From: Klebsiella variicola
GTDB lineage: Bacteria; Pseudomonadota; Gammaproteobacteria; Enterobacterales; Enterobacteriaceae
Reading direction: 5' to 3'
Assembly (NCBI RefSeq): GCF_000828055.2
Contig: NZ_CP010523.2
Span: 62,001-126,000 of the forward strand
DNA: 64,000 nucleotides
Each line of letters starts with the position of its first letter. The stretch's first letter is position 1. The notes under the pieces were generated by a model that saw only the letters and a list, made by a program, of their open reading frames with translations, searched no databases and was not told the DNA's origin. The translations under genes and the position numbers were made by a program. Below, piece after piece: positions 1 to 8,369 of the stretch.

Positions 1-463
1 TTGCTGCGGGGCAGATGTCTGCGCATTATCGCATCCGCTAAGGAGAAATAATGCTGTCGCGATGGGAGCTATGATGTATTTCATTATATTTTCTCAAGAT
101 ATAAGACGTCCGCCCCGTTTATTTAAAAACGAGGGAATAGGTTGGGCGCTGAGGCATTTTCGGGTGAGCGAAAATGACAAAAAAGGAACACAGATGTTCC
201 TGAACGTGATTGTTATTGTGTCTCCGTTGAAGCCAACCTCTTCGGTCTTCAGGAGGTGAAAAGCGCATCTCCTCTGGTCTTTTGGTGAGAATGATCATTC
301 TCATTTTTATCCATTATACGATCCGTCGCGATAATGGAAAGGTTTTTTTGCTTACTTTTAGAACGCAAAAAATTAAGGCAAATAATCATGGAGAAAATAA
401 GAATATTTTGTGAAAGTGGAGTGGGAAAATAACCATTCGGCATCGCGATACTGGAGATAGTTA
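1..463. other. No convincing gene; leader region with one strong palindrome
   Basis: I find no supported coding sequence here. The short open frames on both strands have no good ribosome binding site and resemble no family I know. The sequence is fairly AT-rich and holds a Fur-box-like palindrome listed separately. It probably contains the promoter of the GNAT gene at 464 and the 5' or 3' flank of a gene outside the window. Confidence 0.5.
286..303. promoter_or_regulatory. Fur-box-like operator
   Basis: TGAGAATGATCATTCTCA is a perfect 18-bp palindrome. Its core is close to the classical enterobacterial Fur box, built from GATAAT/ATTATC hexamers. It lies 160 bp upstream of the GNAT gene, and no iron gene is visible downstream, so the regulated gene may lie to the left of the window. 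Function is inferred from the motif only. Confidence 0.55.
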
Positions 464-880
464 ATGACACTAATCATTACAAAAAGCATTAATCCCGACG
501 ATCAACAAGAATTGTTTGCCGGTCTGCGGCAGTATAATCAGCAGTATCTCGATGCGGCGCAGTTTGGCGATCTGGGGGTTTACTCCCGCGATGCGCAAGG
601 GGTGATGCAGGGCGGGCTGATTGCCAAACGCAAGGGCAACTGGCTGTGCATTGAGTATCTGTGGGTTAGCGAGGCGACGCGCGGGCGCGGGTTGGGGAGC
701 GAGCTGATGCAGGAGGCGGAACAGCAGGCGCGGGCGCTAGGCTGCAGCCATCTGCTGGTGGATACCTTTAGCTTCCAGGCGCTGCCGTTTTATCAGAAAT
801 TAGGCTATCAGCTGCAGATGTCGCTGCCCGACTTCCCCCACGCAGGCATGCAGCGCCACTATTTGTCGAAGGCGCTGTAA
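464..880 (+). CDS. GNAT family N-acetyltransferase
   Basis: A 138-residue cytoplasmic protein with the GNAT fold. Acetyl-CoA-binding motif A is visible as RGRGLG (residues 73-78) followed by a helix ([15 protein letters not shown]). The C-terminal motif PFYQKLGYQ is the usual motif B strand-helix. It would transfer an acetyl group from acetyl-CoA to an amine, but the substrate cannot be read from sequence. It stands alone: upstream is a region with a Fur-box-like palindrome and downstream are REP-type repeats. The ATG at 464 is preceded by GGAGATAG, a reasonable ribosome binding site. Confidence 0.85.
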   Translation: MTLIITKSINPDDQQELFAGLRQYNQQYLDAAQFGDLGVYSRDAQGVMQGGLIAKRKGNWLCIEYLWVSEATRGRGLGSELMQEAEQQARALGCSHLLVDTFSFQALPFYQKLGYQLQMSLPDFPHAGMQRHYLSKAL

Positions 881-1501
881 CGATCCTGGTATCCCCGGGC
901 GGTCAGGTACCCTACCTGTGGTTGTGCCGGATGGCGGCATAAATGCCTTATCCGGCCTACGCAGTCCTCCCGTCGTTTCGCCCCACCCAGGACCGGCAAG
1001 CGCAGCGCCGCCGGGCAGGATATCAGGCACGGCACCAGTATTCTTGCCGGGTGGCGGCTGTCGCCTTACCCGTCCTGGGGTTCGTGCGACCTGTTGTTAA
1101 TTTAACCACATGCGCGACTGAAACTGCCGGTGCTGGCGGCCTCAAAATCGCTGAGACGTTCCCGGAAGGCCGGGGCAGCCCGCATGGATGCGGGCTGAGG
1201 GCCGTGTTTTGCACGGACGCTGCCTCGGCCCGACCCGAAGCCTGCAGGGATAAGTCGAAGGGACCGCGTAGCGGCGATTTTGCTGGCCGGAGCCCGGGGG
1301 TACAGGGGGCGGCGGCGACTGGCCGCCCCCTGTGCGCTCCCTGCGGCATAAGAGACATAACGCAGAAGATCAACCGGGAGCGCAATCTGCCGGGAATTAA
1401 CATAGAAGTTGTAGCCCTGCTAAGCGTAGCGCGAGCAGGGAAACTCCCGGATGGCGGCGCGTGGCGCCTTATCCGGGCTACAAAAGCGTCAAAACCACGC
1501 C
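881..1501. repeat. REP-like palindromes flanking a structured GC-rich segment
   Basis: No gene is supported. REP-type units (cores of the form CGGATGGCGGC...GCCTTATCCGG) lie near 928-965 and 1411-1482, with a related stretch near 1050-1080. Between them a very GC-rich block holds three strong hairpins (listed separately). Long open frames cross the block on both strands but look like a by-product of GC content. Confidence 0.6.
1177..1333. other. Highly structured GC-rich element (three hairpins)
   Basis: Three perfect stems are visible. An 8-bp stem AGCCCGCA/TGCGGGCT (1177-1196) has a 4-nt loop. A 5-bp stem CCGTG/CACGG spans 1202-1216. An 11-bp stem ACAGGGGGCGG/CCGCCCCCTGT (1302-1333) has a 10-nt loop. 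It is not a standard REP unit. It could be a structured RNA, an interspersed repeat of this genus or a fossil of a mobile element; I do not recognise it. Confidence 0.4.
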
Positions 1502-2149
1502 TTAACCTCCGACGCCGTGGCCCATTAACGCCAGCGCGTGGCTGATGATGGTCTGGCGGTTGACCGCCTGTAAACGCGGATCGCTGTGAATGCGTGAAAA
1601 TGGCACCAGCACCAGGCTAATCACCGTGGTAAACAGCAGCTCCGGCGACAGCGCCGGATTGATCTTGCCCTCCAGCTGCCAGCGACGCACCGTCTCCAGC
1701 ATCACCTGAAAACGCTCCTCGCCGAAGCGGGCATCCATATGCTGACGCAGGATCGGCATCTCGCCGATGATCTCCTGCATCCACAGCGGCGCAAACCAGG
1801 CGTTTTTCTCCGCCATATGCGCCAGCGTCTCGACCATCATCGTCAGCGCCAGCACCGGATCCTGCGGATGATCGACAAAAATGCGGCTGATGTGATTGCG
1901 CAGCGGCATAAAGCGCTCCTCAATCAGCTGGGTCACCAGCGCATCCCGGGAACTGAAGTAGTAATGCAGCATCGCCGGCGTCACCCCGGCCTCTTTGGCG
2001 ATGGCGTTCAACGATACGCGGCCCGCCCCGTCGCGGGCAAACAGCATCAGGGCAATGTCCATCAGCTGTTCGCGATTGGCAGTATCCGGTTTTTTACCGC
2101 GCGGCCGACCCGGGCGGCGGGGGGCATCCTGATCCTTTTGTGCTGTCAT
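1502..2149 (-). CDS. TetR/AcrR family transcriptional repressor
   Basis: A 215-residue regulator. After a basic N-terminal tail (RRPGRPRGKK), residues 25-75 form the TetR helix-turn-helix (SLNAIAKEAGVTPAMLHYYF). The C-terminal two thirds are helical and should form the ligand-binding dimer domain. It is divergent from the DHA2 efflux gene at 2230 with an 80-bp gap that contains a palindrome. The standard TetR/efflux arrangement suggests that it represses the pump and itself until a toxic ligand binds. The ligand is unknown. Confidence 0.9.
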   Translation of the reverse strand: MTAQKDQDAPRRPGRPRGKKPDTANREQLMDIALMLFARDGAGRVSLNAIAKEAGVTPAMLHYYFSSRDALVTQLIEERFMPLRNHISRIFVDHPQDPVLALTMMVETLAHMAEKNAWFAPLWMQEIIGEMPILRQHMDARFGEERFQVMLETVRRWQLEGKINPALSPELLFTTVISLVLVPFSRIHSDPRLQAVNRQTIISHALALMGHGVGG

Positions 2150-2190
2150 GGTATGGCGATCTCTTGACCCGACTCATTCTTTCACTAAAT

Positions 2191-2212
2191 ATTAATTATG
2201 CATTTAATTAAT
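2191..2212. promoter_or_regulatory. Candidate TetR operator
   Basis: ATTAATT-N8-AATTAAT is a perfect inverted repeat with 7-bp arms in the gap between the divergent TetR and efflux genes. Position and symmetry fit an operator for the TetR protein. This is inferred, as no consensus is known for this regulator. Confidence 0.45.
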
Positions 2213-2229
2213 TTCAAGCGAGCGTTGTA

Positions 2230-3723
2230 ATGACTTCTGAAGTCGCTAACCCACCGGTGCAGTCGATACGCCTGCTGTTCAGCGCATTGCTGTTGGTGAT
2301 GTTGCTCTCGGCGTTGGATCAGACCATTGTCTCCACCGCGCTGCCGACGATTGTCGGCGAACTGGGCGGGCTGGACAAGCTTTCCTGGGTGGTCACGGCC
2401 TATATTCTCAGCTCCACCATCGCGGTGCCGCTGTACGGGAAATTCGGCGATCTGTTCGGTCGCAAAATCGTGCTGCAGGTGGCGATTGGGCTGTTTCTCG
2501 TCGGCTCCGTGCTCTGCGGGCTGGCGCAGAACATGACCCAGCTGGTGCTGATGCGCGGCCTGCAGGGGCTCGGCGGCGGCGGCCTGATGGTGATCAGCAT
2601 GGCGGCGGTCGCCGACGTCATCCCACCCGCCAACCGCGGCCGCTATCAGGGGCTGTTCGGCGGTGTTTTTGGCCTGGCGACGGTGATCGGCCCGCTGATC
2701 GGCGGTTTTCTGGTGCAGCACGCCTCCTGGCGCTGGATCTTCTATATCAACCTGCCGCTCGGCCTGTTCGCGCTGCTGGTGATCGGCGCAGTATTCCACA
2801 GCAGCAATAAACGCAGCCAGCATCAGATTGACTGGCTGGGGGCGATTTACCTCAGCATGGCGCTGTTGTGCATCATTCTGTTTACCTCGGAAGGGGGCAG
2901 CGTCCACGCGTGGAATGACCCGCAGCTGTGGTGCATTCTGGCCTTCGGCATCGTGGGGATCATCGGCTTTATGTACGAAGAGCGGATCGCCATCGAACCG
3001 ATTATTCCGCTGGCGCTGTTCCGCAACCGCAGCTTCCTGCTGTGCAGCCTGATTGGCTTCGTCATCGGCATGTCGCTGTTCGGGTCAGTCACTTTCCTGC
3101 CGCTCTATCTGCAGGTGGTGAAGGAGGCGACGCCCACCGAGGCCGGGCTGCAGCTGATCCCCCTGATGGGCGGCCTGCTGCTGACCTCGATTATCAGCGG
3201 GCGGATTATCAGCCGTACCGGTAAATATCGCCTGTTTCCGATCCTCGGCACCCTGCTCGGCGTGACCGGCATGGTACTGCTGACCCGCATCACCATTCAC
3301 TCGCCGCTATGGCAGCTGTACCTGTTTACCGGTGTGCTGGGAGCGGGTCTGGGGCTGGTGATGCAGGTGCTGGTGCTGGCGGTGCAGAACGCGATGCCAG
3401 CGCAGATGTACGGCGTCGCCACCTCCGGCGTGACCCTGTTCCGCTCGATTGGTGGCTCGATCGGCGTGGCGCTGTTTGGCGCGGTGTTCACGCACGTGCT
3501 GCAGAGCAACCTGCAACAACTGCTGCCGGAAGGCGCGGTGCTGCCGCCGGGAATGAATCCGGTGGCGGTCCAGCACCTGCCCGCGGATATCCGCCTCGAC
3601 TACCTCGACGCCTTCGGCGCGGCGATCCACGCGGCGTTTCTGATGGCGGCCGGCATTATGGCGGTGGCGTTTGTCCTCTCCTGGCTGTTAAAGGAGGCAC
3701 CGCTGAAGACCGCGACGCATTAA
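2230..3723 (+). CDS. DHA2-family MFS multidrug efflux transporter (EmrB/QacA type)
   Basis: A 497-residue inner-membrane proton antiporter with about 14 predicted membrane helices. The family signatures are visible: LDQTIVSTALPTI in helix 1, the motif A loop GKFGDLFGRK between helices 2 and 3, and the motif C-like GPLIGGFLVQH...WRWIFYINLP around helix 5. It should export hydrophobic or cationic drugs in exchange for protons. It is divergent from its presumed repressor. Its stop overlaps the end of the convergent LysR gene by 4 bp. There is no EmrA-type adaptor next to it, so it probably works alone as QacA does. The exact substrate is unknown. Confidence 0.9.
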   Translation: MTSEVANPPVQSIRLLFSALLLVMLLSALDQTIVSTALPTIVGELGGLDKLSWVVTAYILSSTIAVPLYGKFGDLFGRKIVLQVAIGLFLVGSVLCGLAQNMTQLVLMRGLQGLGGGGLMVISMAAVADVIPPANRGRYQGLFGGVFGLATVIGPLIGGFLVQHASWRWIFYINLPLGLFALLVIGAVFHSSNKRSQHQIDWLGAIYLSMALLCIILFTSEGGSVHAWNDPQLWCILAFGIVGIIGFMYEERIAIEPIIPLALFRNRSFLLCSLIGFVIGMSLFGSVTFLPLYLQVVKEATPTEAGLQLIPLMGGLLLTSIISGRIISRTGKYRLFPILGTLLGVTGMVLLTRITIHSPLWQLYLFTGVLGAGLGLVMQVLVLAVQNAMPAQMYGVATSGVTLFRSIGGSIGVALFGAVFTHVLQSNLQQLLPEGAVLPPGMNPVAVQHLPADIRLDYLDAFGAAIHAAFLMAAGIMAVAFVLSWLLKEAPLKTATH

Positions 3724-4634
3724 GCGGCCCCGGCGATGCGCAGCAGTGCCTGACGCAGCGCCGGCGCGGCAAAATCGATAAATTTCCGCAGCTTAAGCGG
3801 CGCCAGATCCCGCGCGGTATACAGCAAATGGACCGGCGCCGGATCCGGCTCGACGTTTTCCAGCAGCAGACGGAGCTCCCCGTGGCGCAGGCCATCCAGC
3901 GCCTGATAGTGCAGTAAGCGGGCCACCCCCACCCCCAGCCGCGCGGCATCGGCGGCGCTCTCTGGCGTGGTGACGGATAGCACCGGCGGCAGGTTAATCA
4001 GCTGGTCCTCGCGCTCAGCGGCGCGAAAGCGCCAGCCGCGATAGGGCATCGGCGATTCAATGCGGATGATCGGCAACGCCGCCAGATCGCGCGGCCGCTG
4101 CGGCTCGCCGTATTTCGCCAGCAGCGCCGGATGGGCGCAGGCCACAATCCGCATGGTGCCGAGGCGGGTGGCCACCATGCTGCTGTCCGCCAGGTCGCCA
4201 ATCCGCACCGCCAGATCGACATGGTCGCTCACCAGGTCGGCATTGCGATCGCTGAGCAGCAAACGGACGCGAATTTGCGGGTAGCGGGCGATAAATTCAC
4301 TGATTACCGGAAGAACGTGCTGGCGTCCAAACATCGTTGGCGCGGAGATCACCAGCTCGCCTTTTGGCTCCTGATATTCGCCCGTCGCCTGGCGTTCGGC
4401 GTTTTCCACCTCCTCAAGGATCCGCCGGGCGGCAGCGACATAATCGACCCCGGCGTCGGTGAGCGTCAGTTTGCGGGTGGTTCGCGCCAGCAGGCGCACG
4501 CCCAGCGCGCTCTCCAGTTCACCAATATGGCGGCTGACGGTGGTCAACGGCATATTCAGCGCCCGCGCCGCCGCCGACATGCTCCCCAGCTCGGTCACTT
4601 TCACCAGCAGCGCCATCGCGCTTAATCGATCCAT
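3720..4634 (-). CDS. LysR-type transcriptional regulator
   Basis: A 304-residue regulator starting MDRLSAMALLV. Residues 1-60 carry the winged helix-turn-helix (GSMSAAARALNMPLTTVSRH). The rest is a periplasmic-binding-protein-like effector domain (GELVISAPTMFGRQHVLPV onward). A longer frame exists upstream, but the family's N-terminus fits the ATG at 4634. It is divergent, by 95 bp, from the pair at 4730 and 5359, so it probably controls that operon. The effector is unknown. The 3' end overlaps the efflux gene by 4 bp. Confidence 0.9.
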   Translation of the reverse strand: MDRLSAMALLVKVTELGSMSAAARALNMPLTTVSRHIGELESALGVRLLARTTRKLTLTDAGVDYVAAARRILEEVENAERQATGEYQEPKGELVISAPTMFGRQHVLPVISEFIARYPQIRVRLLLSDRNADLVSDHVDLAVRIGDLADSSMVATRLGTMRIVACAHPALLAKYGEPQRPRDLAALPIIRIESPMPYRGWRFRAAEREDQLINLPPVLSVTTPESAADAARLGVGVARLLHYQALDGLRHGELRLLLENVEPDPAPVHLLYTARDLAPLKLRKFIDFAAPALRQALLRIAGAA

Positions 4635-4729
4635 TATTCTCCCGTTTTTCGGAAAGATGATTGCCACTTTACCCGTATTATCATTCTTCACAGTACAGTC
4701 CATGATGGCGCCAGACAACAGGAGGCGCT

Positions 4730-5359
4730 ATGGCAGCAACCTTTCTCGATATCGCCATCACCCCGGACGTGATGGATGTGCAGCATGAAATGGGCAGCGA
4801 CTCGCTGTGGCAAACGCCGCACAGTCGCCGCCAGGCCGACCGCTTCGGCGACAGCGAAGCGGGGATGATCGCCACCCGCGACAGCTTTTATCTGGCGACG
4901 GTGTCGCAGAGCGGCTGGCCCTACATTCAGCATCGCGGCGGCCCGCCGGGGTTTCTGCATCTGCTGGATGACACTACCCTGGCGATGGCCGATTTCGGCG
5001 GTAACCGCCAGTACATCACTACCGGCAATCTGCGCGGCAGCGACCGGGCCTGCCTGTTTTTGATGGATTATCCGCGCCGTGCCAGGCTGAAAATCTACGC
5101 CACCGTCGAGGTCCTGGCGGCAGAGGACCATCCGCAGCTGCTGGCGCAGGTGGCGCCGGCCAACTATCGCGCCCGCATTGAACGTCTGTTTCTTTTTCAT
5201 TTGCAGGCGTTTGACTGGAACTGCCCGCAGCACATTACGCCGCGCTACAGCGCGCAGCAGGTGGCGGAGTACAGCCAGAACCTGCAGCAACGTATTCATG
5301 ACCTGGAGCAGGAGAATCAGCGCCTGCAGCAGCAATTAGCCTCAAAAGGAGACTCCTGA
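4730..5359 (+). CDS. Pyridoxamine 5'-phosphate oxidase-like flavin-binding protein
   Basis: A 209-residue cytoplasmic protein of the split-barrel FMN-binding fold. [26 protein letters not shown] is the typical first strands of this family, followed by [16 protein letters not shown]-like core strands. The last 30 residues ([21 protein letters not shown]) form a short coiled coil, which suggests oligomerisation. The family includes flavin oxidases and heme or F420 binders, so the reaction cannot be assigned. It shares one base with the following NTF2-fold gene and is divergent from a LysR regulator. Confidence 0.8.
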   Translation: MAATFLDIAITPDVMDVQHEMGSDSLWQTPHSRRQADRFGDSEAGMIATRDSFYLATVSQSGWPYIQHRGGPPGFLHLLDDTTLAMADFGGNRQYITTGNLRGSDRACLFLMDYPRRARLKIYATVEVLAAEDHPQLLAQVAPANYRARIERLFLFHLQAFDWNCPQHITPRYSAQQVAEYSQNLQQRIHDLEQENQRLQQQLASKGDS

Positions 5360-5829
5360 TGAATGAGCAACGTCCCCCGTTACCGCCGTTTACCCGCGAC
5401 AGCGCTATCCAGAAGGTCCGCGCCGCGGAAGATGGCTGGAACAGTCGCGATGCCGAAAAAGTCGCTCTGGCCTACACCGTGGACAGCGAATGGCGCAACC
5501 GCAGCGAATTTGTCCACGGCAGGGGGCAAATTGTGGAGTTCCTGCAGCGAAAATGGCGCAAGGAGCAGCAATACCGGCTGATTAAGGAGCTGTGGGCATG
5601 GCAGGAGAATCGCATTGCCGTGCGCTTCGCCTATGAGTGGTGCGACGACAGCGGCAACTGGTTTCGCTCGTATGGCAATGAGAACTGGGAGTTTGATAAG
5701 CACGGACTGATGCAGACGCGCTACGCCTGCATCAACGACCTGCCAATTAGCGAAAGCGAGCGCCTGTTCCACTGGCCCCAGGGGCGCCGCCCGGACGATC
5801 ATCCGGGGCTCAGCGATCTGGGGCTGTAA
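5359..5829 (+). CDS. NTF2-like (DUF1348, SnoaL-type) protein
   Basis: A 156-residue small alpha-beta barrel protein rich in Trp and Arg. The core [20 protein letters not shown]...W and the tail [21 protein letters not shown] are characteristic of the DUF1348 group. Related folds act as isomerases or binding proteins for hydrophobic metabolites, but no reaction can be assigned. Its ATG overlaps the stop of the preceding gene (TGATG), so the two are translationally coupled. The AGGAGA ribosome binding site sits inside the upstream gene. Confidence 0.8.
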   Translation: MNEQRPPLPPFTRDSAIQKVRAAEDGWNSRDAEKVALAYTVDSEWRNRSEFVHGRGQIVEFLQRKWRKEQQYRLIKELWAWQENRIAVRFAYEWCDDSGNWFRSYGNENWEFDKHGLMQTRYACINDLPISESERLFHWPQGRRPDDHPGLSDLGL

Positions 5830-5849
5830 AACCGGCGCGGCGCAACGGA

Positions 5850-6386
5850 TTAATCGGCTTTCGGGAAGTCGACCACCGTGTCGTTAACCCGGTTCACCAT
5901 GTTGGTGAACAGGATGGCGCTGATGGCGCTGATAATCTCAATCACCTGCTGGTCGCTAAAACCGGCGTTGCGCAGCGCGGCGACGTCGGCTTCCGGCAGC
6001 GTACCGGTGGTGGTCACCAGGGTCTGCGCGAATTTCACCAGCGCATCAAGCTGCGCCTCTTCCGCATACTCCCCGCGGCGCAGGGCGTGGATTTGTTCGC
6101 TGCTGAAGCCGGCTTTTTTCGCCATCAGGGTATGCGCGGCCAGACAGTAGTCACAGCCGGTGGCTTCGCTGACCGACAGGTTAATCGCTTCCAGCTGTTG
6201 GGCGCTGAGGCTGCCTTTATGGAGCATCGCATTGTGCGCCAGCGCCTGCTGCAGCGCCGCCGGCGAGTGGCCGCCGATGGTGAGATAGGCGTTCGGCACT
6301 TTGCCCATCGCTTTTTTGATCCCGGCGAAAATATCGGCGGCTTTGCCGGTGGCGTCTTGTTCACGGATATCTGCTAAACGGCTCAT
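5850..6386 (-). CDS. AhpD-like carboxymuconolactone decarboxylase family protein
   Basis: A 178-residue, mostly helical protein. The AhpD-type redox motif is present as CDYC...H (Cys78, Cys81, His85) after SVSEATG, matching the peroxidase-related subgroup rather than true carboxymuconolactone decarboxylases. It should act as a thiol-based peroxide or disulphide reductase in the cytoplasm. The gene stands alone, convergent with the DUF1348 gene and divergent from the AraC regulator at 6503, which may control it. Confidence 0.85.
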   Translation of the reverse strand: MSRLADIREQDATGKAADIFAGIKKAMGKVPNAYLTIGGHSPAALQQALAHNAMLHKGSLSAQQLEAINLSVSEATGCDYCLAAHTLMAKKAGFSSEQIHALRRGEYAEEAQLDALVKFAQTLVTTTGTLPEADVAALRNAGFSDQQVIEIISAISAILFTNMVNRVNDTVVDFPKAD

Positions 6387-6502
6387 GGTTAACTCCTGTT
6401 GTTATCGAGGGTGTGTTGGCAATGGGGTCATCTTAGGCGCTTGCCGCATGCTAGACTGGCGGTCTTCGTCTCACCTTTTTGTCTTATCGTCTCAGGAGAA
6501 GC

Positions 6503-7408
6503 ATGGACAGTCTCAGTCATCTGCTGGCGCTGCTGGCGCCGCGCTGCGAAGTGAACCTGCACTGTCGCTTCGGCGGCCGCTGGCAGGCCGGGCACCAGCA
6601 AATGCGCAGCGGCGTGGTGCCCTGGCACGTGGTGCTGCGCGGCGAGGGGCGGCTCAACGTCGGCGGCCAGACTCATCACCTGCGCGCGGGAGATGTGGTC
6701 CTCCTGCCGTACGGTTCGCCGCATCTGATGGAGAGCCTGGTGGAGTGGGGCCAGGTGCTGCCGGTAGCGCACCGGTTTAACGGCACGGTGACGGAAATGC
6801 GCGTCGGCCCGGCGGAGGGGGCGCTGGAGATGCTGTGCGGCGAATTCTATTTTGGTCCGCACGTCAGCTGGCTGTTCAGTGAAGCATCGACGCTGATCCA
6901 TCTCCATACCGATGCGCGTGAAGACTGCCAGGAGCTGGACGCGCTGCTTAATATACTGGTGCGCGAGAGCCTGGCGCAGCGTCCCGGCGGCAGCGCTATC
7001 GTGCGCAGCCTCGGCGATACGCTGCTGGTGCTCCTGCTGCGCATGCTGCTTGGTGAGCAACAGCCGCCCGGTGGACTGCTGCGTCTGATGAGCGATGAAC
7101 GCCTGATGCCGGCGGTGCTGGCGGTGATGGCGACCCCGGAGCAGCCGTGGACGCTGGAAACCATGGCCGCCCGTGCCTTTCTTTCGCGGGCCACCTTTGC
7201 CCGTCATTTTGCCCGCGTTTATCACCTGACGCCGCAGGCGTGGCTGTCGCAGCTGCGAATGGCGCTGGCCGCCCGGCTGCTGCGCCTGGAGCGTCAGACC
7301 AACCTCGAGGTCATTGCCGAACGCTGCGGCTTTCAGTCGCTGGCGTCCTTCTCGAAGCGCTTCAAAATGCGCTATGGCGTGACGCCGGGCGAGTGGCGAC
7401 GGGGCTAG
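6503..7408 (+). CDS. AraC-family regulator with N-terminal cupin domain
   Basis: A 301-residue regulator. Residues 1-170 form a cupin-like sensor (AGDVVLLPYGSPHLM). Residues 200-300 carry the two helix-turn-helix motifs of AraC proteins (ETMAARAFLSRATFARHFAR and IAERCGFQSLASFSKRFK). An in-frame TTG lies 24 bases upstream, but the ATG at 6503 has an ideal CAGGAGAAG site. It is divergent from the AhpD-like gene at 5850, the usual layout for an AraC activator and its target. The effector is unknown. Confidence 0.9.
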   Translation: MDSLSHLLALLAPRCEVNLHCRFGGRWQAGHQQMRSGVVPWHVVLRGEGRLNVGGQTHHLRAGDVVLLPYGSPHLMESLVEWGQVLPVAHRFNGTVTEMRVGPAEGALEMLCGEFYFGPHVSWLFSEASTLIHLHTDAREDCQELDALLNILVRESLAQRPGGSAIVRSLGDTLLVLLLRMLLGEQQPPGGLLRLMSDERLMPAVLAVMATPEQPWTLETMAARAFLSRATFARHFARVYHLTPQAWLSQLRMALAARLLRLERQTNLEVIAERCGFQSLASFSKRFKMRYGVTPGEWRRG

Positions 7409-7535
7409 CGCCTCGCGTTTCGCGAAGATGATTTTATTTCCAGTTGCGTGGTTTGCTGTTTATTACCCGACCCGAAAGTCGCTATAGTTTTGCACGAAAA
7501 AAACAATGACAGTCAGGACAGACAGGGTGAAGAGG

Positions 7536-8345
7536 ATGAGATTACGTTTACGGGCCGCCGCCGCAGTGATGCTGGCGGGTCTGGCGCTGGTCGGCTGCGA
7601 CCAAAAGGGTAATGAAGCGAAGCACATTAAGGTCGGCGTGATTAACGGCGCCGAGCAGGATGTGGCGGAAGTGGCGAAGAAGGTGGCCAAAGAGAAGTAC
7701 GGTCTGGACGTCGAACTGGTGGGATTCAGCGGCTCGCTGCTGCCTAACGAATCGACCAACGCCGGCGATCTGGACGCCAACGTCTTCCAGCATCGGCCTT
7801 TCCTTGAGCAGGACAATAAAGCGCATAACTATCATCTGGTGGCGATCGGCAATACCTTCGTCTTCCCGATGGCCGGCTATTCGCGCAAGATCAAGTCAGT
7901 CGCCGAACTGCAAGACGGCGCGACGATCGCCATCCCCAACGACCCGACCAATCTCGGGCGGGCGCTGCTGCTGCTGCAAAAAGAGAAGTTGATTACCCTC
8001 AAAGCCGGGACCGGCCTGCTGCCGACGGCGGTGGATATCACCGACAACCCGCGTAACCTGAAAATTATGGAGCTGGAAGGGGCGCAACTGCCGCGCGTAC
8101 TCGACGATCCCAAAGTCGATGTGGCCATCATCAGCACCACCTACCTGCAGCAAACCGGGCTGTCGCCGGTTCGTGACGGCATCTTTATCGAAGATAAAAA
8201 CTCGCCCTACGTGAACATCATCGTGACCCGGGAAGACAATAAAGACGCGGAAAACGTGAAGGAGTTTATGCAGTCGTACCAGTCGCCGGAGGTGGCGAAG
8301 GCGGCAGAGACTATCTTCAACGGCGGCGCGGTGCCGGGCTGGTAA
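7536..8345 (+). CDS. nlpA: Lipoprotein NlpA (MetQ-family substrate-binding protein)
   Basis: A 270-residue lipoprotein closely matching E. coli NlpA over its full length (AKHIKVGVINGAEQDVAEVA...IFNGGAVPGW). The signal peptide ends in LVGC with Cys21 as the lipidated residue. Asp22 follows, the +2 signal that keeps lipoproteins in the inner membrane. The fold is that of the methionine-binding protein MetQ. NlpA can act as an accessory binding protein for the MetNI importer, whose genes are not nearby. The start at 7536 gives a signal peptide of the expected length and has an AGGG site. An ATG 30 bases upstream lacks one. A plausible promoter is TTATTA-N17-TATAGT just upstream. Confidence 0.93.
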   Translation: MRLRLRAAAAVMLAGLALVGCDQKGNEAKHIKVGVINGAEQDVAEVAKKVAKEKYGLDVELVGFSGSLLPNESTNAGDLDANVFQHRPFLEQDNKAHNYHLVAIGNTFVFPMAGYSRKIKSVAELQDGATIAIPNDPTNLGRALLLLQKEKLITLKAGTGLLPTAVDITDNPRNLKIMELEGAQLPRVLDDPKVDVAIISTTYLQQTGLSPVRDGIFIEDKNSPYVNIIVTREDNKDAENVKEFMQSYQSPEVAKAAETIFNGGAVPGW

Positions 8346-8369
8346 GCCTACACACAGGGAGAGGCGCGT

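Noticed and set aside
194-259. Short hydrophobic frame starting MFLNVIVIV, considered as a type I toxin
   Set aside because: Only the first third is hydrophobic, and no antisense RNA promoter or familiar toxin sequence is seen. It cannot be supported.
943-1545. A 200-codon open frame through the repeat region
   Set aside because: It runs across REP palindromes and the hairpin element, with low-complexity Arg/Gly/Ala composition, so it looks non-coding.
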